NCBI RefSeq assembly: GCF_002778315.1
Contig: NZ_NESA01000008.1
Location: forward strand, 62,001-126,000
Origin: Limnohabitans sp. JirII-31
Lineage (GTDB): Bacteria > Pseudomonadota > Gammaproteobacteria > Burkholderiales > Burkholderiaceae_C
Length of the DNA: 64,000 nt
Direction of reading: 5' to 3'
Shown piece after piece: positions 26,924-35,571 of the stretch. A model generated the notes under the pieces. The model was not told where the DNA came from. It searched no databases and saw only the letters and a program-made list of their open reading frames with translations. Position numbers and translations under genes: made by a program. Positions within the stretch are counted from its first letter, which is position 1; every line of letters begins with the position of its first letter.

Positions 26924-28582
26924 TCAATCGTGCTCGTAAATGTCCACGTCTTTGGTTTCTTTCACAAACAGCATGCCGATGACAAAGGTCATACCGGCCA
27001 CGATGATCGGATACCACAGGCCGTTGTACATGTTGCCGGTCTGCGCCACGATGGCAAACGCCGTGGTGGGCAACAAGCCGCCAAACCAACCGTTGCCGAT
27101 GTGGTAGGGCAAAGACATCGAGGTGTAGCGAATGCGGGTGGGGAACATCTCGACCAACATGGCGGCAATCGGACCGTACACCATGGTCACCAAGATCACC
27201 AAGTAGGTGAGGATGATGGTCACTTTCACGCTGTCCACGCGAGCGGGGTCTGCCTTGGTGGGGTAGCCAGCGGCTTTGAGGTCATCGGCCACTGCCTTCT
27301 TGAACTCAGCATCTTTGGCCTTGGCTTCATCCGCAGGCAAGCCCTTGGAGCTGTAGCTCGGGATCTCGGTTTCACCAATTTTGATGGAGGCCACAGAGCC
27401 TGGTGCACCCACGGCGTTTTCATAGCTCACCGAAGCAGCGGCCAACACTTGTTTGGCGATGTCGCACGAGCTGGTGAACTTCACCGTGCCTGTGGGGTTG
27501 AACTGGAACGAGCACTCGGCAGGGTCTGCCGTGACCAACACGCGGTTCTTCTGCTGGGCCTCGTACAACGCTGGGTTGGCAGCCTTGGTGAGGGCTTCAA
27601 ACACGGGGAAGTAAGTCAACACGGCCAACAAGCAACCCAACATGATGATGGGCTTGCGACCGATCTTGTCCGACAAAGAGCCGAAGATGATGAAGAACGG
27701 GGTACCGATCAACAGCGACACAGCCACAAAGATGTTGGCCGTTGCACCGTCCACCTTGAGCGCCTGGGTCAAGAAGAACAAGGCGTAGAACTGACCCGAA
27801 TACCAAACCACGGCTTGACCTGCAGTCAAACCGATCAAGGCCAGAATCACGATCTTGAGGTTTTTCCATTGCCCAAACGACTCGGTCAACGGTGCCTTGG
27901 AGGTCTTGCCTTCTGCCTTCATTTTTTGGAATGCAGGCGATTCGTTCATCGACAAACGGATGTAGACCGACACGGCCAACAAAGCGATTGACACGATGAA
28001 CGGCACACGCCAACCCCATTCGGCAAACGCAGCCTCACCCACAATCGTGCGGGTGCCCAAAATCACCATCAGGGACAAGAACAAGCCCAAGGTGGCGGTG
28101 GTTTGGATCCATGAGGTGTAGGCGCCACGCTTGTCGTGTGGTGCATGCTCAGCCACATACGTGGCCGCGCCACCGTACTCGCCGCCCAAGGCCAAGCCTT
28201 GCAGCAAACGCAAGCAAATCAGGATGACGGGAGCCGCCACACCAATGCTGGCGTAGTTCGGCAAGATGCCCACGATGAAGGTGGACAAGCCCATGATCAG
28301 AATGGTCACCAAGAAGGTGTACTTGCGACCGATCATGTCGCCCAAGCGGCCAAAGAAGATGGCACCAAACGGACGCACGATGAAGCCAGCAGCAAACGCC
28401 AGCAGCGCAAAGATGAATGCAGAACCAGCGTCTAGGCCGCTGAAGAATTGTTTGGCGATGATGGCCGCCAACGAACCGTACAGATAAAAGTCGTACCACT
28501 CGAAAACAGTGCCCAACGAAGAGGCGAAGATCACCTTCTTCTCTTCGGCTGTCATGGGACGATCGACGTCTAGTGTTGCCAT
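26924..28582 (-). CDS. MHS-family MFS transporter (metabolite:proton symporter)
   Basis: Inner-membrane symporter of the ProP/KgtP/ShiA group. The start at ATG 28582 (MATLDVDRPMTAEEKKVIF) has GAGGAG upstream; an opening further upstream would add 45 residues. Family motifs are ASSLGTVFEWYDFYLYG, GDMIGRKYTF (loop 2-3), RLLQGLALGGEYGGAATYVAEHAP and SLSDKIGRKP. At 552 residues it is longer than usual because a hydrophilic stretch of about 120 residues, including two Cys in ECSFQFNPTGTVKFTSSCD, sits between helices in the second half and probably faces the periplasm. The substrate is unknown; the divergent acetate permease genes suggest an organic acid. Confidence 0.85.
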   Translation of the reverse strand: MATLDVDRPMTAEEKKVIFASSLGTVFEWYDFYLYGSLAAIIAKQFFSGLDAGSAFIFALLAFAAGFIVRPFGAIFFGRLGDMIGRKYTFLVTILIMGLSTFIVGILPNYASIGVAAPVILICLRLLQGLALGGEYGGAATYVAEHAPHDKRGAYTSWIQTTATLGLFLSLMVILGTRTIVGEAAFAEWGWRVPFIVSIALLAVSVYIRLSMNESPAFQKMKAEGKTSKAPLTESFGQWKNLKIVILALIGLTAGQAVVWYSGQFYALFFLTQALKVDGATANIFVAVSLLIGTPFFIIFGSLSDKIGRKPIIMLGCLLAVLTYFPVFEALTKAANPALYEAQQKNRVLVTADPAECSFQFNPTGTVKFTSSCDIAKQVLAAASVSYENAVGAPGSVASIKIGETEIPSYSSKGLPADEAKAKDAEFKKAVADDLKAAGYPTKADPARVDSVKVTIILTYLVILVTMVYGPIAAMLVEMFPTRIRYTSMSLPYHIGNGWFGGLLPTTAFAIVAQTGNMYNGLWYPIIVAGMTFVIGMLFVKETKDVDIYEHD

Positions 28583-28977
28583 GTGTTGTGTCTCCTCAGA
28601 CTTATAGGTCCAGCCCCCGATCCGGGCGCTGTGCCGCGCAACTATCTGAGCCTTCACTGACCGGATTCTGACGCCGCTCACTCGCCTCATTCGGGGCATA
28701 ACCCCTTCAAACAACAAACCGCGTACTAACCCTGCGTGTATTTTTTTACATACGAAATATTCAACCCATTAGCCCATCAAAATAAAAAGTGAGCAAGGAA
28801 TAGCACCAGGGTTTTCACTAGGGTAAAAAAGATGCATCTATATGTGTGCCACGCCCTCGCTCTACAGAGACCCCAAAAAGCGTAAGGACTTGGTCAGTCC
28901 CTCTCTTGAGAATCGCGCAGCCAGAGAAAGGCCACGTCGTCGGCCTGTCTGCTCACCTCTCTAAAAAGGAAATTCAA
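28583..28977. promoter_or_regulatory. Divergent intergenic region between the MFS gene and DUF485-actP
   Basis: This 395-base region holds no convincing gene. It contains an AT-rich tract (28735-28830), an imperfect palindrome CGTGTA-N7-TACATACG near 28734-28755, a repeated AGGGT motif (28809 and 28826, followed by T-run and A-run), a possible -10 TATATG near 28840 for the rightward genes, and a small hairpin GGACT-tggtc-AGTCC at 28887-28901. The rightward leader would be about 130 bases, ending in AAAAGGAA before DUF485. Which regulator binds is unknown. Confidence 0.45.
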
Positions 28978-29286
28978 ATGAGTGATCCAGTGGTCGACAA
29001 GATCCAGAGCCACCCGAAATACCAAGAGTTGCGCGCCAAGCGCAATGGGTTCGGCTGGTTTCTAACCCTGCTGATGTTGGTCGTGTACTACGGCTACATC
29101 GCCTTGATTGCATTCAACAAGCCCTTCTTGGCCCAGCCCATTGGTGCAGGCGTCACGACCTTGGGCATTCCCATTGGCATGGGTGTGATCGTGTTCACCA
29201 TCGTGATCACGGGCATTTATGTGCGTCGCGCCAACAGCGAGTACGACACGCTGACCAAAGAAATCTTGAAGGACGCCACCAAATGA
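28978..29286 (+). CDS. DUF485 (YjcH-like) small membrane protein
   Basis: Companion of the acetate permease, as yjcH is to actP in E. coli; its precise role is not settled. The 102 residues contain two membrane segments ([19 protein letters not shown] and [28 protein letters not shown]) and the DUF485 start [29 protein letters not shown] precedes ATG 28978. The stop overlaps the actP start in ATGA, so the two proteins are made together. Confidence 0.92.
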   Translation: MSDPVVDKIQSHPKYQELRAKRNGFGWFLTLLMLVVYYGYIALIAFNKPFLAQPIGAGVTTLGIPIGMGVIVFTIVITGIYVRRANSEYDTLTKEILKDATK

Positions 29287-31097
29287 AAAAGTTTTCGACT
29301 CTTCTAACCGCGCTGCTGGGCCTGCTGGCCTGCGGTGCTGCCATAGCCGCCGGTGGCGATGTGGGCGAAACCGCCAAACAAAGCACCAACTGGACCGCCA
29401 TTGGCATGTTCGCCGCCTTCGTGGCTGGTACTTTGTGGATCACCAAATGGGCCGCCTCTAAAACGCGCTCAGCGGCTGACTTCTACACCGCCGGTGGCGG
29501 CATCACGGGCTTTCAAAACGGCTTGGCGATTGCGGGCGACTACATGTCTGCCGCATCGTTCCTCGGCATTTCTGCTGCGGTGATGGCCAGTGGCTATGAC
29601 GGCCTGATTTACTCCATCGGCTTTCTGGTCGGCTGGCCCGTCATCACATTCTTGATGGCTGAGCGTCTGCGCAACCTGGGCAAGTTCACCTTTGCCGACG
29701 TGGCAGGCTACCGCTTCAAGCAGACACCGATTCGCGCTTTTGCAGCTTCGGGCACTTTGGTGGTGGTGGCGTTCTATCTGATTGCGCAGATGGTGGGCGC
29801 GGGTCAACTGATCAAGCTGCTGTTTGGCTTGGAGTACTGGATGGCCGTGGTCATCGTCGGCGCGCTGATGATGGTCTATGTGTTGTTCGGCGGCATGACC
29901 GCCACCACCTGGGTGCAAATCATCAAGGCGTGCATGCTGCTCGCTGGCGTGACCTTCATGGCCGTGATGGTGCTGGCACAGTTTGGCTTCAGCCCTGAGG
30001 CCTTGTTTGCCAAAGGTGTGCTGGTGAAATCCATGATCGCCGCCAACGCCAAGGAAGCAGCCATGGCCGCGGCCACGGCGTCGGCTGCCATGGCGACCAC
30101 GCCTGAAGCCCAAGCCGCAGCTTCCGCAGCGTTGGCAACAGCCACCGCGCTTGACCCAGACAAAGCTGGCTTGTCCATCATGGGCCCAGGCGGCTTCATC
30201 AAAGACCCCATTTCTGCCATCAGCTTCGGCATAGCCTTGATGTTCGGAACCGCTGGTTTGCCACACATCCTGATGCGCTTCTTCACCGTGCCTGACGCCA
30301 AAGAAGCCCGCAAATCGGTGCTGTGGGCCACCACCTGGATTGGCTACTTCTATGTGCTGATTTTCATCATCGGTTTCGGCGCCATCACTTTAGTGCTCAC
30401 CAACCCTGAGATGTCAGACGTTGCCAAAGGCATCATCAAAGGCGGTGCAGGCACGGCCAACATGGCCGCTGTGCTGGTGGCTAAAACGGTGGGTGGCGAC
30501 GTGTTTTACGGCTTCATCTCTGCCGTGGCCTTCGCCACCATCTTGGCGGTGGTGGCTGGCTTGACGCTGTCTGGTGCCTCTGCGGTGTCGCACGACTTGT
30601 ACGCCACGGTGTTCAAGAAAGGCAATGCCGACAGCGCCGCTGAGTTGCGCGTGTCACGCATCACCACGGTGGCACTGGGCGTGATTGCCGTGGTCTTGGG
30701 CATCGCGTTTGAAAAGCAAAACATCGCCTTCATGGTGGCACTGGCCTTTGCGATTGCTGCATCGGCCAACTTCCCCGTGCTGTTCATGTCGGTGTTGTGG
30801 AAAGACTGCACCACCAAGGGCGCTGTGATTGGTGGCTTCTTGGGTTTGGTCTCGTCGGTCGCCTTGACCGTGGTGTCGCCCTCGGTGTGGGAAGCCACGC
30901 TGGGCAATGCCAAAGGTTCGGCCTTGTTCCCCTATGCCTCCCCTGCCTTGTTCTCGATGACCATTGGCTTCGTGGGCATCTGGTTGTTCTCTATCCTGGA
31001 CAACAGCGACGATGCGAAGAACGAACGCGCTGCGTTTGCTGCGCAGCAAGTGCGCTCAGAAACTGGCTTCGGTGCCTCGGGCGCTTCGGGTCACTGA
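29283..31097 (+). CDS. actP: Cation/acetate symporter ActP
   Basis: Sodium:solute symporter family permease for acetate and other short carboxylates. A signal-like N terminus ([24 protein letters not shown]) precedes about 13 membrane segments. Family motifs include [42 protein letters not shown] and [25 protein letters not shown]. Residues about 250-300 form an Ala-rich extension ([19 protein letters not shown]) absent from E. coli ActP and probably extramembrane. It ends at 31097 with a terminator at 31136. Together with DUF485 it makes a two-gene operon. Confidence 0.94.
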   Translation: MKKFSTLLTALLGLLACGAAIAAGGDVGETAKQSTNWTAIGMFAAFVAGTLWITKWAASKTRSAADFYTAGGGITGFQNGLAIAGDYMSAASFLGISAAVMASGYDGLIYSIGFLVGWPVITFLMAERLRNLGKFTFADVAGYRFKQTPIRAFAASGTLVVVAFYLIAQMVGAGQLIKLLFGLEYWMAVVIVGALMMVYVLFGGMTATTWVQIIKACMLLAGVTFMAVMVLAQFGFSPEALFAKGVLVKSMIAANAKEAAMAAATASAAMATTPEAQAAASAALATATALDPDKAGLSIMGPGGFIKDPISAISFGIALMFGTAGLPHILMRFFTVPDAKEARKSVLWATTWIGYFYVLIFIIGFGAITLVLTNPEMSDVAKGIIKGGAGTANMAAVLVAKTVGGDVFYGFISAVAFATILAVVAGLTLSGASAVSHDLYATVFKKGNADSAAELRVSRITTVALGVIAVVLGIAFEKQNIAFMVALAFAIAASANFPVLFMSVLWKDCTTKGAVIGGFLGLVSSVALTVVSPSVWEATLGNAKGSALFPYASPALFSMTIGFVGIWLFSILDNSDDAKNERAAFAAQQVRSETGFGASGASGH

Positions 31098-31135
31098 TCG
31101 ACCTCTTGCCAGAGCGCTTCGCGCGCTCTGCACAC

Positions 31136-31168
31136 ACCGGGCAAGCTTCACGGCTTGTCCGGTTTTTT
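31136..31168 (+). terminator. Rho-independent terminator after actP
   Basis: ACCGGGCAAGC-ttcac-GGCTTGTCCGGT is followed by seven T. A second hairpin, AGAGCGC-ttcgc-GCGCTCT, lies just upstream at 31111-31129. It separates actP from the convergent exonuclease gene. Confidence 0.85.
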
Positions 31169-31833
31169 TATGGCGCGTCGCCTCGCAATTGCCGCAGCTT
31201 GATGAACGCCAACGCGGCCATCACGGCGTCATTGAGCGCGTCGTGTGCCTCACGCACCGGCAAATCCAAATCGGCCATCAAGGTGACAAAACGCAAATCA
31301 ATGTTCGGGTTGGTCTGCTGCTCGTAAGGCAACATGTGTCGAAACTTATGCTCGTAGTACAGGGCCGACACTTCGATTTTTTCTTGCGGCAAGCCCTGGC
31401 CCAGCAGCGGCCAGATGGCACGGTTGAGCATGGCCACATCGAACTCCAGGTAATAGCCCACCAGCGGACGCGCACCGATGAAACGCATCAATTGCTTCAT
31501 GGCCTCGTCAATGGGTAGCCCCTGCGCCACATCCTGCTCTCGCAAACGGTGGATGCGCACACTCTCAGGCGACACCCCTCGCTCAGGACGTACCAGCAGC
31601 TCCAACCGCTCGCTGGTCATGATGCGGTTGCCCACAATGCGCACCGCACCGATGGAGATGATTTCGTCGCTGCCCACGTTCAAGCCGGTGGTCTCGCAAT
31701 CGAGCGCCACCCATTCGTGGGGCGGCGGCGACTCAAACATGAAGCGAAACTCGGGCAGCCCCAAGTGGTAAATCAACCATTCGCGCTTGAGCGCTTGCCA
31801 CCAACGGCGGGGATTGAAGACAGAGGTCATCAC
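31168..31833 (-). CDS. DnaQ-like 3'-5' exonuclease (DEDDh)
   Basis: Predicted nuclease of the DnaQ/epsilon superfamily, 221 residues. Exo I is WVALDCETTGLN, Exo II lies in ARPLVGYYLEFDVAMLNRAI, and Exo III is REAHDALNDAVMAALAF with the catalytic His and Asp (HxxxxD), so the site appears complete. It is not replicative DnaQ, which lacks this N-terminal region. Its start overlaps the stop of the CNMP/CBS/nucleotidyltransferase gene by four bases; this pairing next to actP is common in proteobacteria and suggests a shared, undefined regulatory role. Confidence 0.85.
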   Translation of the reverse strand: MMTSVFNPRRWWQALKREWLIYHLGLPEFRFMFESPPPHEWVALDCETTGLNVGSDEIISIGAVRIVGNRIMTSERLELLVRPERGVSPESVRIHRLREQDVAQGLPIDEAMKQLMRFIGARPLVGYYLEFDVAMLNRAIWPLLGQGLPQEKIEVSALYYEHKFRHMLPYEQQTNPNIDLRFVTLMADLDLPVREAHDALNDAVMAALAFIKLRQLRGDAP

Positions 31834-33650
31834 AAGGTGTCGAGTTTGAAGCGGTAACGCATCAAGGCCTTGAATTGCTTGACCGCACCGAGTGCGTCTT
31901 TCAGCAAATCACGCTCAAGGCTAGAGAGCTTGGCCACGTCCACCACCCCAGAGACGGGGCGTTGCGTTTCAAGGTCCATCAAGCCGGCTTTCAATTTGAG
32001 GCCCATCAAAAACTGCAAGCTCTGCGTGAGGTCGGCAGCCAAGGCAGGCGACAACACGCCACGCACCACCAAGGCCTCCACACGTGCCACCGTGCTGGTT
32101 TCGCTCAGGTGCTCGGCCAAAGCCAAGCTGCGCACGCCATGCACCAAGGGGAACAAGCCTTCTTTTTTGACATGCAAGCCCGTGTTTTCTTCCAAGCCCA
32201 ACAAACGGTTCCACCAACCCTGGCTGTTGCCAAACGCATCGATGGCAGCCGCAAAGCGCGCCAGCATGGCGTCGTTGTCGGTGGCCAAACGCATCAGGGC
32301 TTGGCGGGCGTGGTCGAGCAGCCCCACATCGCCGCACACCGCATGGGCGTCTAAAAAGATGGCCAGGTTCATCAAGCTGTCGGGGTCTGGCATCAGCAGC
32401 CACTGCTGCACCATCTGCGCAAACTCGGTTGCGCTTTTGCGCCACATCGGGTTGCTCACCATGATGTGCCCGGGACACTCGGGGTAACCAAATGTCCCCA
32501 ACGCTTGCGAGAAGGTGTGACAAATGGCATCCAGGTCGTCAGGCGGGGTGTAGCCATCGCGCAAGATCAAGCCGTTGTCCTGGTCGGTCTTGAGCAGTTG
32601 CTCGCCACGGCCTTCACTGCCCATCACAAACAGACAACTGTTGGCCCACAAGTCGGGGGGCGCAATGAGTTGCCAAGCGCGCTCAAACAAACGCGCATTG
32701 AGGTCTTGCACCAAGCGTGCAATCAAACTCACGCGCGTGCCGCTGCGGTACAGCGTGGTGACCATGCGGGTGATTTGTGCGGCAGCCTGCGCCAGCGACT
32801 CGATGTCGGTCGCGGCCTCCACCTGCACCGTGATCAGGTGTGAGTGGTTGGACAAAAAGCTGAACACGTCCAGCGCTTCGAGCACGCCAATGATGTGGTC
32901 ACCTTCGGCCACCACGACACGGTGCACCCGGTGTTTGAGCATCATGGCTAAGGCATCGCCCACCTGGTCGGAGGGGCGCACCGTGATGAGTGAATAGCGG
33001 GCCAAGGTGCCCACGGCTTGTTGCGTCAAAGGTGTACCCGACAAGATGGCTCGCTGTAAACCCGTGGCCGTGAAGATGCCCAAGCGCGGCGGCACGCTGT
33101 GCGTGTCGCGCACCAACACATTGGAGGTACGGTGTTCTTGAAACATGCGCACCACGGTCAGCAAGTCGGTGTCGGCATCTACCGTGTGGGCAGGTCGCAC
33201 AAAAGCCTCGTCCACCCGAGACAAGGTGAGCGACTGCAACTCGTTCTGGCTTTGACGCTGTGACAACGCGCTGAGTTTGTTGCTCAGGTCAGAGAACAGC
33301 AAGGCCCCAAAAGTGGCGTTGTCGGCAATCAAGTCGGTCACGGTCTGGCGCGCCAGCTGGTAAGCCACCACCTCTTCCACCGCCACAAAACGGCTGCTGG
33401 TTTTGCCCGCCACCAAGCCTCGGCCATCGAAGGTGTCATCAGGGCCGTAAGTGGTGATGACTTCGTCACCCTCGTACTGGGTGACATAGCCCTTGATGAT
33501 GACAAACAAGTGGGTGGGCGCCGCGCCCACCTCCAGAATGGTCTGGCCTTCGGGGTAATACGCCACGTCCACGCTGTCGCGCACCAGGCGTTGCTCTTGG
33601 AGCGTCAGGCAGTCAAAGGGAGAGGCTGAAAAATTAAATGCGTTGGGCAT
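31830..33650 (-). CDS. CNMP-CBS-DUF294 putative nucleotidyltransferase
   Basis: Multi-domain signalling protein of 606 residues. In order: cyclic-nucleotide-binding-like domain (about 10-130, EVGAAPTHLFVIIKGYV), two CBS repeats (about 150-270, RTSNVLVRDTHSVPPRLGIFT and VVVAEGDHIIGVLEALD), a GlnD-like nucleotidyltransferase (about 320-460, VMGSEGRGEQLLKTDQDNGLIL, the GSxxR...TDxD active site) and a DUF294 C-terminal helical domain. The substrate is unknown. It is coupled with the downstream exonuclease gene. It lies at the end of the liu run and convergent with actP, which favours a link to acetate or CoA metabolism, by inference. Confidence 0.85.
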   Translation of the reverse strand: MPNAFNFSASPFDCLTLQEQRLVRDSVDVAYYPEGQTILEVGAAPTHLFVIIKGYVTQYEGDEVITTYGPDDTFDGRGLVAGKTSSRFVAVEEVVAYQLARQTVTDLIADNATFGALLFSDLSNKLSALSQRQSQNELQSLTLSRVDEAFVRPAHTVDADTDLLTVVRMFQEHRTSNVLVRDTHSVPPRLGIFTATGLQRAILSGTPLTQQAVGTLARYSLITVRPSDQVGDALAMMLKHRVHRVVVAEGDHIIGVLEALDVFSFLSNHSHLITVQVEAATDIESLAQAAAQITRMVTTLYRSGTRVSLIARLVQDLNARLFERAWQLIAPPDLWANSCLFVMGSEGRGEQLLKTDQDNGLILRDGYTPPDDLDAICHTFSQALGTFGYPECPGHIMVSNPMWRKSATEFAQMVQQWLLMPDPDSLMNLAIFLDAHAVCGDVGLLDHARQALMRLATDNDAMLARFAAAIDAFGNSQGWWNRLLGLEENTGLHVKKEGLFPLVHGVRSLALAEHLSETSTVARVEALVVRGVLSPALAADLTQSLQFLMGLKLKAGLMDLETQRPVSGVVDVAKLSSLERDLLKDALGAVKQFKALMRYRFKLDTL

Positions 33651-33677
33651 GGGTCAGGGCCAAGTGTGGACCCTGAT

Positions 33678-34313
33678 TCAACGCTTCACGCCTTGCGCCA
33701 CGCTTGCGGCGCTGACCCACGGCCCCTCAAACCAAGCGTCGCCATCGAGGTAAGCGCGCAGCATGGGCAAGGCATCGAGCCCCCAAAACACATAGCCATC
33801 CACCTCAAAGGTCGGCACGCCAAACACGCCATGTCGAATAGCCGCTTCGGTGTGGGCTTTGAGTTGGTCCTTCACCTCGGCGGCATCGGGCGCGCGGGCT
33901 GGTGACAACTGGGTGGTGAGCGCGCTCAAACGCGCCGCATCGTCAGCGGCAGCGCCATCGCAGCACCAGACATGGCGAAACACGGTGTCACACACATAAC
34001 GATTGGGCTCACCGTGGCGGTCACACGCCACAGCCAAACGCAACAAAGGCAAGGGGTTGAATGGGTGGCTGGCGGGCATCTGCAAGGGCACGCCCAGTTG
34101 ACGCGCTTGCCACAACACCTGGCGATACGTCCACTCGCGCTTGCCCGCAATTTCTGCCGGGCCCAACTGACCGTGGTGCTTGAGCAAGGCGGCAAACAAA
34201 ATGGGCCGGTACACCACCTGGTAACTGGTGCCCATCAGCGCTTGCGGCAAGGCCTCAAAGGCCAAATACGCGTAAGGCGAAATGAAGTCCAGGTAACAGG
34301 TGATGGTTTTCAT
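33678..34313 (-). CDS. 2-hydroxychromene-2-carboxylate isomerase family protein (DsbA-like)
   Basis: Thioredoxin-fold protein of the NahD/GST-kappa group, 210 residues from ATG 34313 (MKTITCYLDFISPYAYLAFEAL, the FDFxSPYxY family signature). It includes the typical GVFGVPTFEVDGYVFWGLDALPML. In naphthalene pathways such enzymes isomerise 2-hydroxychromene-2-carboxylate using glutathione; here no aromatic ring pathway is adjacent and the gene lies in the leucine-degradation run, so the substrate is open. It starts 11 bases after the DUF1289 gene. Confidence 0.85.
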   Translation of the reverse strand: MKTITCYLDFISPYAYLAFEALPQALMGTSYQVVYRPILFAALLKHHGQLGPAEIAGKREWTYRQVLWQARQLGVPLQMPASHPFNPLPLLRLAVACDRHGEPNRYVCDTVFRHVWCCDGAAADDAARLSALTTQLSPARAPDAAEVKDQLKAHTEAAIRHGVFGVPTFEVDGYVFWGLDALPMLRAYLDGDAWFEGPWVSAASVAQGVKR

Positions 34314-34324
34314 CAGGCACGTCC

Positions 34325-34618
34325 TCAGCTGGTGTGGGCGGTGATGCGTTGTGCAATGCGCGACCACACCAAGCGCTTGCTCTCATTGCTGGTTTGGCCC
34401 CAGCCGCCAATCTCGTCCAGGCTGCGCCAGCAGCCTTCGCACCAACCCGTGTCAGTGGACATGTGGCACACAGAGATACAAGGCGATGGCACCGTGGCAC
34501 TGGGCGACGCTTGCTGCGCACCCAAGGCCACGCGCTGCGCCTGCTTGAGCAGCAACAAGGCCGACGCAGACAGGCCGGTTGGTTTGGGTTTGAGTTCGCT
34601 TCCACACATGGCTGGCAT
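34325..34618 (-). CDS. DUF1289 domain protein
   Basis: Small protein of 97 residues with a four-Cys motif in the DUF1289 core SPCISVCHMSTDTGWCEGCW, followed by RSLDEIGGWGQTSNESKR. The cysteines suggest metal or cluster binding, but no function is established. The first 40 residues (Ala/Leu-rich) are not part of the domain and could be partly mis-assigned; the start could be ATG 34618 or 34609. It lies between hmgL and the isomerase gene with short gaps, so it is cotranscribed. Confidence 0.82.
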   Translation of the reverse strand: MPAMCGSELKPKPTGLSASALLLLKQAQRVALGAQQASPSATVPSPCISVCHMSTDTGWCEGCWRSLDEIGGWGQTSNESKRLVWSRIAQRITAHTS

Positions 34619-34637
34619 TGTCGGCTAGAGCGCGTCT

Positions 34638-35546
34638 TCAGGCAGTGCGTTTGTTCAAAACCGCCGTGGCGACACGTGAATTGGGTGGACGGCCCAAGGC
34701 TTGGCTGATGAACGCCCCCGCATCCACCAGCCGATCCAAGTCAATGCCGGTCTCGATGCCCAGACCGTGCAGCATGTACACCACGTCTTCGGTGGCCACA
34801 TTGCCCGTGGCCCCTTTGGCATACGGGCAGCCGCCCAAACCCGCCACCGACGACTGGAAGTTCCACACCCCCATCTGCAAAGCGGCCAAGGTGTTGGCCA
34901 AGGCTTGGCCGTAGGTGTCGTGGAAATGGCCCGACACCTCGCTCAGCGCGAAATGTTGGAGCGTGGCCTCTAAGGCCGCTTGCACCTTGCGCGGCGTGCC
35001 CACGCCAATGGTGTCGGCCACGTCCACGCGTTGCACGCCAATGCCTTTCATCAACCCGGCCAAGTAAGCCACGCGCTCAGGTGCAATGTCGCCCTCGTAC
35101 GGGCAGCCCACGGTGCAGCTCATGGCACCCCGCACGGCCACGCCCGCGTCGCGTGCGGCTTGCACCACAGGCGCAAAGCGATCGATGCTCTGGGCGATGG
35201 AACAGTTGATGTTCTTTTGGCTGAAGGCCTCGCTGGCCGCGCCAAACACCACGATCTCGTCAGGTCGGCTGTTCAGCGCCGCTTCAAAACCTTGCAGATT
35301 GGGTGTGAGCACCGAGTAGCGCACGCCGGGCAAACGGGTGATGCCGGCCATCACCTCGGCGTTGTCAGCCATTTGCGGCACCCACTTGGGCGAGACAAAA
35401 CTGGTGACTTCAATCTCCGTCAAGCCAGCCGCTTGCAGGCGCTGCACCAGTTCAATCTTGATGGCAGCAGGCACCGGTTGCTTTTCGTTTTGCAGGCCAT
35501 CGCGGGGGCCCACGTCGATGAGGTGGACACGTGAGGGAAGGTTCAT
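34638..35546 (-). CDS. Hydroxymethylglutaryl-CoA lyase
   Basis: Cleaves HMG-CoA into acetyl-CoA and acetoacetate, the last step of leucine breakdown. The start is ATG 35546 (MNLPSRVHLIDVGPRDGLQNEKQ); 302 residues. Metal and substrate motifs: DVGPRDGLQNE, TSFVSPKWVPQMAD, GHFHDTYGQALAN and the catalytic GLGGCPYAKGATGNVATEDV with its cysteine. It follows liuD after 25 bases in the liuB-liuC-liuD run. Symbols mvaB, liuE and hmgL are all in use for this enzyme, so none is asserted. Confidence 0.95.
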   Translation of the reverse strand: MNLPSRVHLIDVGPRDGLQNEKQPVPAAIKIELVQRLQAAGLTEIEVTSFVSPKWVPQMADNAEVMAGITRLPGVRYSVLTPNLQGFEAALNSRPDEIVVFGAASEAFSQKNINCSIAQSIDRFAPVVQAARDAGVAVRGAMSCTVGCPYEGDIAPERVAYLAGLMKGIGVQRVDVADTIGVGTPRKVQAALEATLQHFALSEVSGHFHDTYGQALANTLAALQMGVWNFQSSVAGLGGCPYAKGATGNVATEDVVYMLHGLGIETGIDLDRLVDAGAFISQALGRPPNSRVATAVLNKRTA

Positions 35547-35571
35547 CTGCGGCTTTCTGTGTGCGCGGTGT

